Below are positions 12,181 to 23,900 of a stretch of 64,000 nucleotides of DNA, one piece after another; within the stretch, counting starts at the first letter, position 1, and each line of letters starts with the position of its first letter. Location of the stretch: contig CANNZV010000264.1 of NCBI GenBank assembly GCA_947561585.1, positions 150,009 to 214,008 of the forward strand, given 5' to 3'. Origin of the DNA: Caprella mutica. Lineage: Eukaryota; Arthropoda; Malacostraca; Amphipoda; Caprellidae. The notes beneath the pieces were generated by a model that saw only the letters and a list, made by a program, of their open reading frames with translations, searched no databases and was not told the origin of the DNA. The position numbers were made by a program, and so were the translations under genes.

Positions 12181-13119
12181 TAACAGAGATTATTTATTAA
12201 TAACTTTATACTAAAAAACTATCTTAAATTCATAATAGTAAATATGTAAGATATTCATGTTGCATTTATGAGAGTTTTCAACGAATGACACTATGTAACA
12301 GTCATGAATTGAAGAAAGAGGCAGAGAATTTTTCGATACGAACAGATGCAAATTGGCAGATGACCAAGTTTTTTTTTCCTTTTTGTTTCATTGAAATTCA
12401 CTGTTTTGTAGTATAGCACTAGATAGGGATAACAATGTAGTCTTAGATTGTTTATTAATATAATTTGCAATATGTTTTTGCATCCTGTTTGTCCATTTTC
12501 CTCTTACTTCCGCGATAACTAGATTCTCATTCCGTAACATTCCATTGAAGAATCTCTTTCATTTCATTCACGGCGTCTCTTTCCAATCTAACTGCTAGAT
12601 CTATATTAAGGTCTTTTCTATTTATTTTCCGATTAACGAAATCTCGAAACCATTATATTCGCATCGAAACTATTCAATAACAATAACTTATATACTAATT
12701 TATATTATTAAAATTTGTTTCCAGTTCAATGGGTAGAGCGAGAATTCGCTAGGTGGAACTCTAAAGACCACTATCTATATGACCAGATCACTTCTCCTCA
12801 CAAGAAAGCGGAAGAAACAAACGACAGCAGTGCAAATCTCCCTATTCTCAATTGGTAAGGACAAATTTCTATTAGTTCAGTGATAATTGATAGAATTAGC
12901 AAAGTTATTCGTATCAGTTATGTTTCATAAATATATAATTTAAAAAATGTATGAAAATTGTTTAAAGATATAATATAGTAGGCTAATTGCAAAGCCCCCA
13001 GTGCCTGTATCCTCAATCGGTTCAGGTGAATATAAGAGAAGGGCACAACAGCTTCAGGCTTATCATTTTTGTAGCTAATTGTAGTTTCTGAGGATAACTC
13101 TTATGTTTTTTTTTTGTCC

Positions 13120-13385
13120 GGTAGGCTTCATTTATTATCACCTCTTCATTTTCCTTTTCCATCTGTGAGTGCTGCCACCGGTGTTGGTGACTCTTTTCGT
13201 CACATTCCTTGGTAAGTGACTGCAGTCATGGATTATATTTTTTGCATCCATGAGCGTTGTCTCCGACTGGTGGTAGTTAATTCTTTCATGGAGTCTCTTT
13301 CCTTTCTAACTGTTACTTCAAGCCCCATATATATTCAATTTCTTTTCAATAACAGCGATATGGCCTAAAAACTTTCAATTAAATT
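13120..13385 (+). repeat. Dispersed ~330-bp repeat, copy 2 (5'-truncated)
   Basis: It begins at the GGTAGGCTTCATTTA word and lacks the ACTACGAGGTCTTA start present in copies 3 and 4. It continues through CACCTCTTCATTTTCC, CATCCATGAGCGTTGTC and ATATTCAATTTC. Confidence 0.55.
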
Positions 13386-14689
13386 GATTGCCAATTGTAA
13401 ATTATTTTGTCCAAATACTTTACAATTGGTAATTGTAAATACACAACTTTTGGTTTCTGTAGTTTCTGAAATACTGAATTCTTAAATACTGACTGACTGT
13501 TCATATCCACTCCATGGTGATACACGGTTATTTATTTTGCTAGTATTAAAATTTGCAAATATTCAGAGTACTGGTAATAATTAATTAAACTCTTATATAG
13601 TTATTTGTATACAATTTTTTTAACATCTATTGAGAGAGTATAATGGTCGTTCTAAAGAAAATAGTTCATTATAGTTGTATCAACTAATTTTTTTAACTGT
13701 AGCTTTTTGTTTATTGCCTAGTTTGGAACTCTTGACTCATTAAATCATTAAACTAAAAAACGTTTAAATTTACTGATAATACGAATAGCTTAATTTATAA
13801 AATATTCTAGATTACTTCAACATGTAACTTGCCGCTAAAATGAGTTTCTACAATATTTCAACAGTCTTGTGACATTCATATTTGAACATTTAAATAAAAT
13901 TAAGTAGTTTAGTGACATTGTTTAGTATTTTCAACTTATTGACTTTCATTTTTTCTATTTTAAAGTTTCGTTCTTTGCATCTTCTTTGACAACAAATCGA
14001 ATAAAATTAAATACTTCCTTCCATTTTTGAGGCAAATATGTATTACCTTTTTTCAGTACAATTTCTGTTTCCATAAAGCTATATTCTTATTTAAAAAAAT
14101 GACCAATATTTAATTACAAGAAATTAGTAAAATTCAATTATCTCTTTTGTAGAGTTCTTTTGTTTCATTTAAATTAATTCGACTTTTTTCCAATTAGTTT
14201 GTAATATAGTCCTTTGTAGTAAGTATTCTACGGATTGGAATTATTAGACTTTATCTAACAGTTAGTCTCGAGTAATGGAAGATAAATGTAGCGTTTCTAT
14301 AAAACCACGTTTCTAATGCTAAACATCTATTCAACCTTATCTTGCAATTTCCAAAAATAGCTTTGTTGTCTTTTCTTCACTCATTTTAAATTATCCTTTT
14401 CTTTCCATCGTTTGCGGTATAACTTCTTAATTCATCAACATAAAGAAAAAATTAAAAATATTAGATTGAGGAGTCACTCTTTTTAGTCCTTTGGGTAAAT
14501 ATTTTGTAAGTTTGATTTTTAAAATTCGAAACGCACTCTGATCACAGTGAGGATTTTAATCTATCTGTGTTCTACTTTCCATTAATCTTGTTTTCTATCA
14601 AATCTTGTTTCTTCCTTGCCACTCGAATGTGGATACTTTTAACATAACTGAATGTGCTTTGAATACATACACATTGTTCAGGATTTTGG

Positions 14690-15035
14690 AGAATAGAACT
14701 AGGGTTATGCTCTTCAACTACGAGGTCTTAGATTTTTGTGTTAGGTAGGCTCGTAGGCTTCATTTACTATCACCTCTTCATTTTCCTTTTCCATCCGTGA
14801 GGACAGCCACCGGTGCTTGCGTCCCGTTTCGTCACATTCCTTGGTAAGTGACTGCATTCACGGAGTAGCTTTTCTGCATCCATGAGCATTGTCACCAACG
14901 GTGGTAAGTGCCTTTGTTCATATAGCCAATTTCCTTTCTGACTGCTTCTTCTAGTCCCTTGTATTTAATTTCCTTTTACGTCAGCGAAATAGTCACGATA
15001 TAACTGAAGTACGACGTAAACCCCTAGTATAATAA
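14690..15035 (+). repeat. Dispersed ~330-bp repeat, copy 3
   Basis: A full-length copy from AACTAGGGTTATGCTCTTC to GTAAACCCCTAG, followed by an A-rich tract near 15030-15045 (taataaaaaaaaa). The A-rich tail after the conserved end would fit a retroposed, SINE-like origin. Confidence 0.6.
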
Positions 15036-15191
15036 AAAAAAAATATTATAGTATGAGATTAAAATAAAATCTATTCAATTTGTTTTATCTTGTTAAAAAT
15101 TGCTTGTAGTGTAATTCTAAGTCAATATCAGAGATTTTTTAATCAATTTGTTTGTAAACATTTTCAGATTCAAATAACTTCGCACCACTGC

Positions 15192-15310
15192 AGTTCTCAT
15201 CAGGACAGTTCTCATCATGGCAGTTCTCATCAGTGCAGTTACCATCAGTGTAGTTCTCATCAGGACAGTACTAATCACTATCAGATGAGTTCTCATCATT
15301 CCCAGGAAGT
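15192..15310. repeat. 15-bp minisatellite
   Basis: About eight imperfect copies of a 15-bp unit (CAGTTCTCATCAGGA and variants). The unit length is a multiple of three, so it keeps a 79-codon frame open (Ser-Ser-His-Gln repeats) and also an antisense frame. I regard both as by-products of the repeat rather than genes. Confidence 0.7.
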
Positions 15311-15349
15311 CTGGTCTCATTCCCTGTGATATCCATTTATTCATGCTTA

Positions 15350-17170
15350 TTACTTTTAGATTTTCAACGACATTTCTCCGTGAAAAGGAAGTGCATAAAA
15401 TACCGAACTAATTTGTGTATTTTATTTATTGCTATGCGTTTGAAAAACTTTAATCTTAGGTAAATATAGAATTAATTGTATATAGTAAATTCATGTTAAT
15501 CATTCAACCCTAAGCTTTTATAAATTGTTCTAAGATTGATACTTCATGTAAACTAGTACTAATCAGAAATCCTTTATTTTAGTAAAAATTGTATCGGGTA
15601 GTTTTTACTTTAGAAATAACTTGCAAATGTATTTAGTCGTGTAGTAGTTTTTTAAATTTTTACCTAATTTAATTGTTATCTTCAACTTTTGTAAAACACT
15701 ATTTTTTATAAATATCAAAATAATTATCCATTTTCTATTATTGATCCTTTATTTATCTTATTTTTTAAGTAAAAAACTAATATTGTATGATAAGAGATGG
15801 AACTTGCAAGTTGAAAGCCTTAGTTGACAGTTGTCATGAATCCCAGTTTCACTCCGATGTCACAAATTAAGCACCAAAACTGCAGTAGGCTACATTAGTT
15901 CTGATCTTGGAGAACTTTCTTTTAGTTCATCTCACAGAACTTTGTAACTTATTTTATTGTCAACGTTGGCGATGTGACATTTATTGAGAAGAAAAATTAT
16001 GATCACTTCAGTTATTTTTAGTTCACTATAGCACTGCTTGTCAATTGGTCGTGCAAGCATTTAATATATAAAAATTTTAAACTGAAAAGAATCAGTTCAC
16101 TTGATAAAAAATCCATCAAATTACAGCATTTAAAATCTAAACTAGACTAAGTTACAACTTAGTCATAGTTTTATTTTATTCTTTAGCCTAAAAGAATTTT
16201 AATTAAATAACTTCAATAAAAGATAGAAAGTATCGGTATAGCCGTATAGGTAATTAGTAATTACTTATTTATAAGTTGATGAAAATAGAGAAAAACGCTT
16301 GCCAGCAACTTAATGATTGTTGTCATTAAATTAAGACGTAAGATGAATTATTAATTTATTATCATTTTAAAAACACAAATTTTGATATAACTTCCTCATT
16401 TGGCCAATATATTGAATTAATTAAAAAAGATAATACACTTAAAGGACTTCGAAAAAGAAGAGAAACTTGTCTTATCGACTAAATTAGTCACCACTATTAA
16501 TTTATTGAAATTCTGAATGCAGAAAATCTCCGGATTATAACCGAGACAGGCAAATTATTTAAATGTGAAAAAAATGCGAAGCTATTAAAAATCATATCTT
16601 TAGACGATTAAATGTTCTTGTGTGAATGATTATAATATAAAATATTCGTGGAATAAGATTTGACAAACCTAAAAGTAAAACTATAGACATTTACCACAAA
16701 GTTGAAAACGTGTATTATAGTTTTAATAATATAGCCTATAGGAGAACAAATAATTTAAAGGTGTAAAAGAAGCGAAGTAATTTAAAATCATATCTGAAGA
16801 GGATTAGTTTAATGTTCTTGTGCGAATGGTTGTCATAAATAATATTTTTGGAATTAATGAGATTTGATAAAGCTAAAGCTAGAAATCTACTTTAACCTCA
16901 AATTCGAATAGTTATTAGTTTCAATATTAGAACGACAATTGGTCAAAAGAAAATTGCATAAAAAACATACAAGAGTAAATCGTACGAAATATTTACCAAG
17001 GTTAATTGAATGGAAAATTTCAAAATTATAAATATGCATTTCAAATTATAAAAAAATACATGTATTCATTACAAAATGAACATTGCATGGATTATACAAA
17101 TGAAACTATATGTTTATACTTTAATTTAAATAATACAAAAATAATATCTATTCACTTGTCAGAAATCTAT
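15350..17170. other. No gene; ~190-bp two-copy tandem repeat
   Basis: At 16545-16700 and 16735-16900 two diverged copies share GCGAAG, AAAATCATATCT, TTAATGTTCTTGTG, GAATG and GAGATTTGA words in the same order. No coding frame or known element. Confidence 0.45.
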
Positions 17171-17395
17171 ATAAATGTCCCTCCTCTAGATACACATATC
17201 TAATCCCCCATTTCACCCAATTACCCTAGCATTTTACCCCAGCAACAGGCTCCTCCTTATTGGGGGATTTTTGAACGCGGAGGAATACTCTCTAAAATGC
17301 CACATGCAAGAAATAAGAAAGGTCAAAACTCCTAAAATAGCATACTACAAGAGCTGACGGATACACTTTTCTGCGATAGTACCTGTTGAATATAC
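17170..17395 (-). repeat. Inverted copy of the 9945-10110 repeat
   Basis: GGATACACTTTTCTGCGATA at 17359-17378 is the reverse complement of the 9960-9985 segment apart from one base. See the entry at 9945 for the shared flanking words. Confidence 0.4.
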
Positions 17396-17900
17396 AAATT
17401 GTAAATCCAATTTTAAATGTATAATAATTACAATTTAGAATTTATCTTACGTTGAAATTAAGCTATGTAGCCTCGGAGTAATTAGTTTTTCAGTTAAGTA
17501 CTTACCTACCGATACTGTGGCGCCATATAAGTTTCTAAAGGCGGGAATTTGAACTACAGTGTAATAAAATAATTTCAGTGAATAGTTATATTTTAATGAA
17601 TGAATTCACATACGTAAACAATTGATAAATACTTACAATTTTATGCAAAAATTCTAATCTGTAAATTCGTAAGATAAAAAAATTCTAGTGAGTGTAGTAC
17701 CTACTTCTATTAACATTGAAACAATGTAGAACAAATAATTAAGAACTTTTTGGAGGATATTGCAGTACTCGGGCACTCAATGTAATGTGGAGGTGGATAT
17801 AAACGAAGGTCATAAAAACCAATCTGAACTTCATAAATTTATGGTTGACCTCTGTTGACAACTACTTTCCGATTACTGTGGTGAAGGCCAGTGACGAATT

Positions 17901-20900
17901 TCAAGCAGTTACGAAGACTATTCCCTTGCTCTTCAGTTTGTCCATCATAGGGTTGTTGAGGAAGGTGGAGGTCTTATTGGACAGCACATGGGCAACACCC
18001 TCATCATAGGGGCAATTGTTCCTCACAAACACAAGGTCTTCCGCTAGGTCATCAAACAGTCTGTAGCCTTTTCGTTCGATTATTTGGACTATTTTGGGGT
18101 GCTCCTTCAGGTGCTTCCACTCCAGGTAAATCACCTGTTATGAGAATAGCAATGATATATAAGAAACCCTTATGAATTTTATGCACGGAGAGGAAATATG
18201 GTGGGGTTGTAGAAGATTATTGGGAGTTTATCTCCTAATCTTGTATTAACCATAACTCTCTCTTCTTAACAAATTTTATAGTTTAAAATCGGAAATATTA
18301 ATATTGGAAAGTGAAATCACAGAGTGTAAATGTTTCTTTTTTCTCACATCAATTATGAATTTCTCCAAGTCAAGGTGCCTGAGGACATCCATCTCTCCCC
18401 CCTCGATGTCCAGCACCAACAGATCCACGTGGTGGACACCAATGGCGCTCAGGAGGGACCCCAATGGATAGCAGTGGACCCCTTTGAACCAGTAGGAGGA
18501 GTATAACTGTAAGAACATCAAAAAATACTCTGGTGAGACTTTGGCGTTTTAATACTTTAGTCCTTTCGAACCGATAATATGGCACACAATTTTTCTTCTC
18601 AAGCCAAATACGTCACAAAAGATGCAATAAATCGACACTCTCCGTTTTAAAGTGTATCTCTGGTCATTACAGGATGTGCAGTGTTCAAAATATCTGATCT
18701 TCGCATTGTCAGTTTTGCTCTAGAGTCTAGATGGTGTAGCAGAAGATAATACTGAAGTTCCAAAAATGAAATGTGGAACTGGTTTGACATATTATTCCAC
18801 CAGTAAAATTAAATGAAAAAGACAAATTAACTCATGGCTTCAATAGATTGTGTGGGGATGGTAAAAGTTGAAGAAGTGGCTCACTGGCTATGGACACATC
18901 CACCCGTGCACACATCAGAGAAAGTGTGGATTTGATTTGGAGGTTATTCGGGCAATCACACTATCATCTCATTGGTCACCTTTCTATCTGCTCCCCTTTT
19001 TGTTTCTGCACTTACCTTTTTGTTGCTGTACTTGGCTATTGCATTGCTCGTTAATTTTTTTTTGTCCCAGCACTTACCTTTTTGTTGCTGTACTTGGCTA
19101 TTGCATTGCTCGTTTTTTTTTTTTTTTGTCCCAGCACTTACCTTTTTGTTGCTGTACTTGGCTAGCGAGTGCATGGCTCGTGTTTTTGTCCCTGCAGTGA
19201 GTGCACCAATAGAGTCGAAGTGTGACGTCATAGTCATCAGCTCCTGCATTGCCATTGGTTGAAAGGAAAAGACTTCACTTGAATGATTAGATTTAACATC
19301 TTTATTCTGCAATATCTGTTAACTATTAACGAGAAATTTAAATGTATAATTTAATTAATAATGAAGATCTTTGATTGAATCAAATATTATAAAAGAGGAG
19401 CTTAGATAAAAAAATAAAAGTATCCGAATTTACTCTTGATTTATGTAGTTTACCACTCTCTAACATTTACGTAAAACCTAGTTCTTTAGATATTGTACAG
19501 CTCCTCTATAGTGAATAAGTTATCATGATGTACTCCGTATAGTGAACATATTTTCTTTATTTTACGGTGAGTTACACTAAAGAAACTAAAAACTAAAGGC
19601 TGTTTTATGACTTACTAAAGAAAATCTGTTCACTAAACGGGATTCATGGTAACTCCTTCACTATAGAGGAGGTCTACTGTACAATGTACATACCATAACT
19701 TACCTTGGTGGGGTAGGGGTGGGGGGAGAGGCAGCCATCCACAGACCAGGCCTTCCTGTTCTTCTTCAGCAGTTTGGAGTAAGTCACTTGGTCTGCTTCT
19801 ACCAGCAGTCCTAAGGAAGAGAACATCTATGGTTAGGTAAAGCAACTAGGGAAACACTCTACTAACAGACACCTAGTTACTAAAGGTCATGATCTATGTT
19901 GATGTTCATTTTCAGAGTACTGTAAGTGTCTGAGTGCTGCGACGTTACCCTAAGTAACATTTAAAACCATAGTTAGGTTAGAACAATCAGTCATTTAAAT
20001 TTATAAGTGACTAAAAATTACTTGATTTTCTTAACTTAATTTTTGAACTTTGTTAATAATCTGAGAGTTCTGATCAACTTCTTATATTCACATATAGAGA
20101 AGAAACAGGAATCAATTGAAATTGTTTCATGATATAATATTGAGATATCTGAAATTGGAAGTTTACTATAAAAGTTCTATAAGAAATAAAAATATTCTTT
20201 TTGAAACCCCTTATTTTTTGTTTATTTTTCAAATTATTTTACCTACAGTTATTTTTTTATTCATATACTGTCTCTGAAAAACCTTAACCGTAATGTTAGA
20301 TTATAGAGCACCACTTTCTCTTCCAAACTGCTGTCATGTCTCTCTACCAAGTGGTGAGCTAGTGGCCAAAATTATATCGCGTCTTGCAGAACTGTTAATT
20401 CCATATTTCAAAAATATAAAGAAAGTGAAATTATACTAGAGAATGACTTTTCTCAGCAAAAGCTATAGGTAGCAACAAATTTTCAAATTTTTATTTCATA
20501 TCTCAATTTTTTAATAAACTAATTAATATTAATAAACTATAAGATAGATTGCTTAAATAGAAAGATGGTATCCCACATACAATACAACTATTGGTCATAA
20601 AATTCATTATCAGGTCCAGGTTTTCCACCTTTCTACTGATGATGAATAAAAATCTTTCTATTCGAAAGCTTTAAACCAAAAATACCTTCAACGCTGAGTT
20701 TAAATAACCTCATAATAATATATGTCGATTTTTCAGTCTCACCTGAAAACTTACGTTTTGAGTTAATTATCGCACTACATCTCTGTCAATTGAATCAAAA
20801 AATTGACTGTAAAATTTATATTTATAAGAGGCTATTTAAAGGGGGGGGGGGGTGCGGGTAAAATCAAACATTAAGTAATAAGTGTTTTAATGGAATCAGC

Positions 20901-23900
20901 ATATTTATTTATGTATGATTACATACTCTGTTTATCTTAATAACACTTATTAAGGAAAAGAAAAATTTATTTATTTTGAAAAAGCGCCATCTAGTGACAC
21001 ATAGCACAAGCTTTGCACGGATCATTGACGCCATCTTGTTGTATTACCACAAACGTTGTGCAAAAAACTTTTGTATATCTGCAAGTAGTATTTATAAATT
21101 TCATTCTTAAATACTTTATTTGTTAACATATTGTATATAAATAAAAAATTCAAATATTTATAGCTTATTTCTGAAGATAAACCGACATTCTATAAACGTT
21201 CATGAAGATTGTTCTGTAACGTTCTAGAAATAATGTAATGAGCGCCATCTATGAGATGATCGCATAAGCTTATGTTAACTAATAAAAATTCAATTTTCTC
21301 TAAAAATACAGTGATTTGAGACGAAATATTTCACATCCGTAACTAATCAATGTTTATTTATCATATTATGATAAAATATTTGATACGAAAATTAGACGCA
21401 CCCCTCCTTTAAACTCAGCGTTGAAAATTTTTTAGGTTTCAAGCTTTCGAATAGAAAGATTTTTATTCATCATCAGGAGAAGGGGGGAAAACCTGGATAA
21501 TGAATTTTATGACCAATAGCTGTATGTGGGATACAATCTTTCTATTTAAGCTATCTATCTTATAGTTTATTAATATTAATTAATCTATTAAAAAATTGAA
21601 ATATGAAACAAAAATTTGTTACTCTCTATAACTTTTGTTGAAAACATTCATTCTCTAGTATAATTTCACTTTCTTTATACCTGTAACTTACTATAGCGGC
21701 GCGATAGCTATATGTCTATTTCTTTCTGTTTATTTTTCTGTATTTCATTATATTTTTCAAACTTTATTTTTTATTATTAGTTTAGCTTCTGTGTGTGTCC
21801 ACTATTCCATATGTGTTCTCTTTTCCTATGCGCTACTTATTGCTATGTGTGTCCTTTTGATCCTATGTGTCATGTTGTTTATATGTTTCCTCTTGGTCCT
21901 ATGTATCCTCTTGTTCCTAAGTATCTTCTTGTTCCTCTAAGTGTCTACTTGTTCATAAGTAACCTCCTGCTCTTAAGTGTCTTTCTGTTTCTAACTATAA
22001 AGGCACGATAAAAAACGGTCATCCTTTATAACTCTATTTCTTTATGTTCCATTTTTCTACATTTCATTAATATTTTCGACTCTAGTTCCTATGTGTGTTC
22101 TCTATTCCTATGTGCTATTTGTTTCTACGTGTGTCCTCTTAAGCCTATGTTTGTCCTCTTGATCCTAAGTGTGTGTTCTTGGTCCTAAGTGTGTCTTCTT
22201 GGTCCTAAGTGTGTCCTCTTAGTTCTAAGTGTGTCCTCTTGGTCCTAAGTGTGTCTTCTTGATCCTAAGTGTGTCCTCTTGATCCTAAGTGTGTCCTCTT
22301 GATCCTAAGTGTGTCCTCTTGATCCTAAGTGTGTCCTCTTGATCCTAAGTGTGTCCTCTTGATCCTAAGTGTGTCCTCTTGATCCTAAGTGTGTCCTCTT
22401 GATCCTAAGTGTGTCCTCTTGATCCTATGTGTGTTCTCTTGATCCTATGTGTGTCATGTTGTTTATATGTGTCATGTTGTTTACAGGGTCATGCAGCTAA
22501 ATTGGGACTAACATAACTTTTTTTAAATTCGCTATTTTGAAAGGCAAATAATGATTAAATGTAATTTTTACTTGTATTTATTTGTTCGTTATTGTCTACA
22601 GAACAAAATCATTCTATGTGACTACCCTTTGCGTCAATAATTTGGGAGATTCTCGAGCGAAACCGTGAACAACTCCTTTTTACATCCTCGGGGTCAAGAT
22701 TACGAAATGCCCGACGAATGGCGGCCTTCGGGGAGTTGACACTTGGATGTGAAGTTACGTTAGACTCTCCCTCAATGACGCCAAACAACCAATAGTCACA
22801 AACATTCAGATCTGGGGAGCTGCTGGGACAAATATCCTTCGGGACCATCAAAGGAAGATTCTCCTTCAGGAAATCCTGAACTTTCTTTGCTCCATGCGCG
22901 GGCGCAGAGTCTTGAACGAGCATCACTTTGAATGGGTCGTAGTTAATACGTATCCACGGCATCAAAACATCTTTCAGAATTTTCAAGTACTCCGCTGTGT
23001 TGATTTTAAGACCCGCTTCAATGAAATGAGGAGGCATCACCTTACCATCACTTGCGACGGCTGCAAAAACCATCACATAAGCGGGATTTTTGCTCTGCAT
23101 CATAGAAGGAACTTCTGAACGATCGGAGGCAACTACCCGAGTGTTCTGGCGATTTGCAACCTCATTAACAACGAACTTTTTCTCGTCAACAAAAACGCGG
23201 ACATGTCCTCCTTTGTGTTTCAGATGGTTCAGAAGCTTTGGGCATCTTTCAGCTCTGAGGGCTCTGGAGCGGGTAGTTAGGAGGTTAAGGACTCTCCTTA
23301 CGTATGACTTCATACCAAGGTCTTCCTTGACTGCACTGCTGATGGTGCTACGACTCACGCTGCGCTTTTGTGCCAGTTTTGACATCGGCTGGCTTGGGTC
23401 TGACTTCAACGTCCTTTTCAGCCCAGCAAGGAATGTTTTGGTTCTCATTCGATCAGTGCGGGGACTGTGTCGACTTCTCTGAACCTTACCCTCGGCATCA
23501 AAAGCAGCAACAACTCGATAAACAGTCGATTTTGCATAGCCAGTGCTCTTAATAATGTCTGAAACAGAGTTCCCGGCGCGTCTCATTTCACATATAGTCG
23601 TTCTTCGCGCTAATTCCGCCATATTTAAGCGAAATATGCTAGATCTTAATCTGAAATATTATAGCAAAGAGCTTAAAGATGGTCTGTAAAAAAAGAATTT
23701 AGTCATAGGTTAGAAATTACAGAAGATATGTGCTGTTAAAGTTAGTCCCAATTTAGCTGCACGACCCTGTATATGTGTCATGTTGTTTATATGTGTCATG
23801 TTGTTTATATGTGTCTTGTTGTTCCTAGGTAACAAGTTCATTGGTAATCAAGTTCTTGTTTCTTGGTATATGTGTCTTCTTGTTCGTTCGAGTTAGATGT

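Noticed and set aside
15090..15344. Ser/His-rich plus frame and Met/Arg/Thr-rich minus frame
   Set aside because: Both are read from a 15-bp minisatellite whose length is a multiple of three.
18868..19312. Frames of 96-118 codons in the Star-like intron
   Set aside because: They arise from a ~65-bp tandem repeat with T-runs. No homology, and they lie between two well-supported exons.
22894..23552. Plus-strand frames of 60-130 codons over the transposon
   Set aside because: Shadows of the minus-strand transposase.
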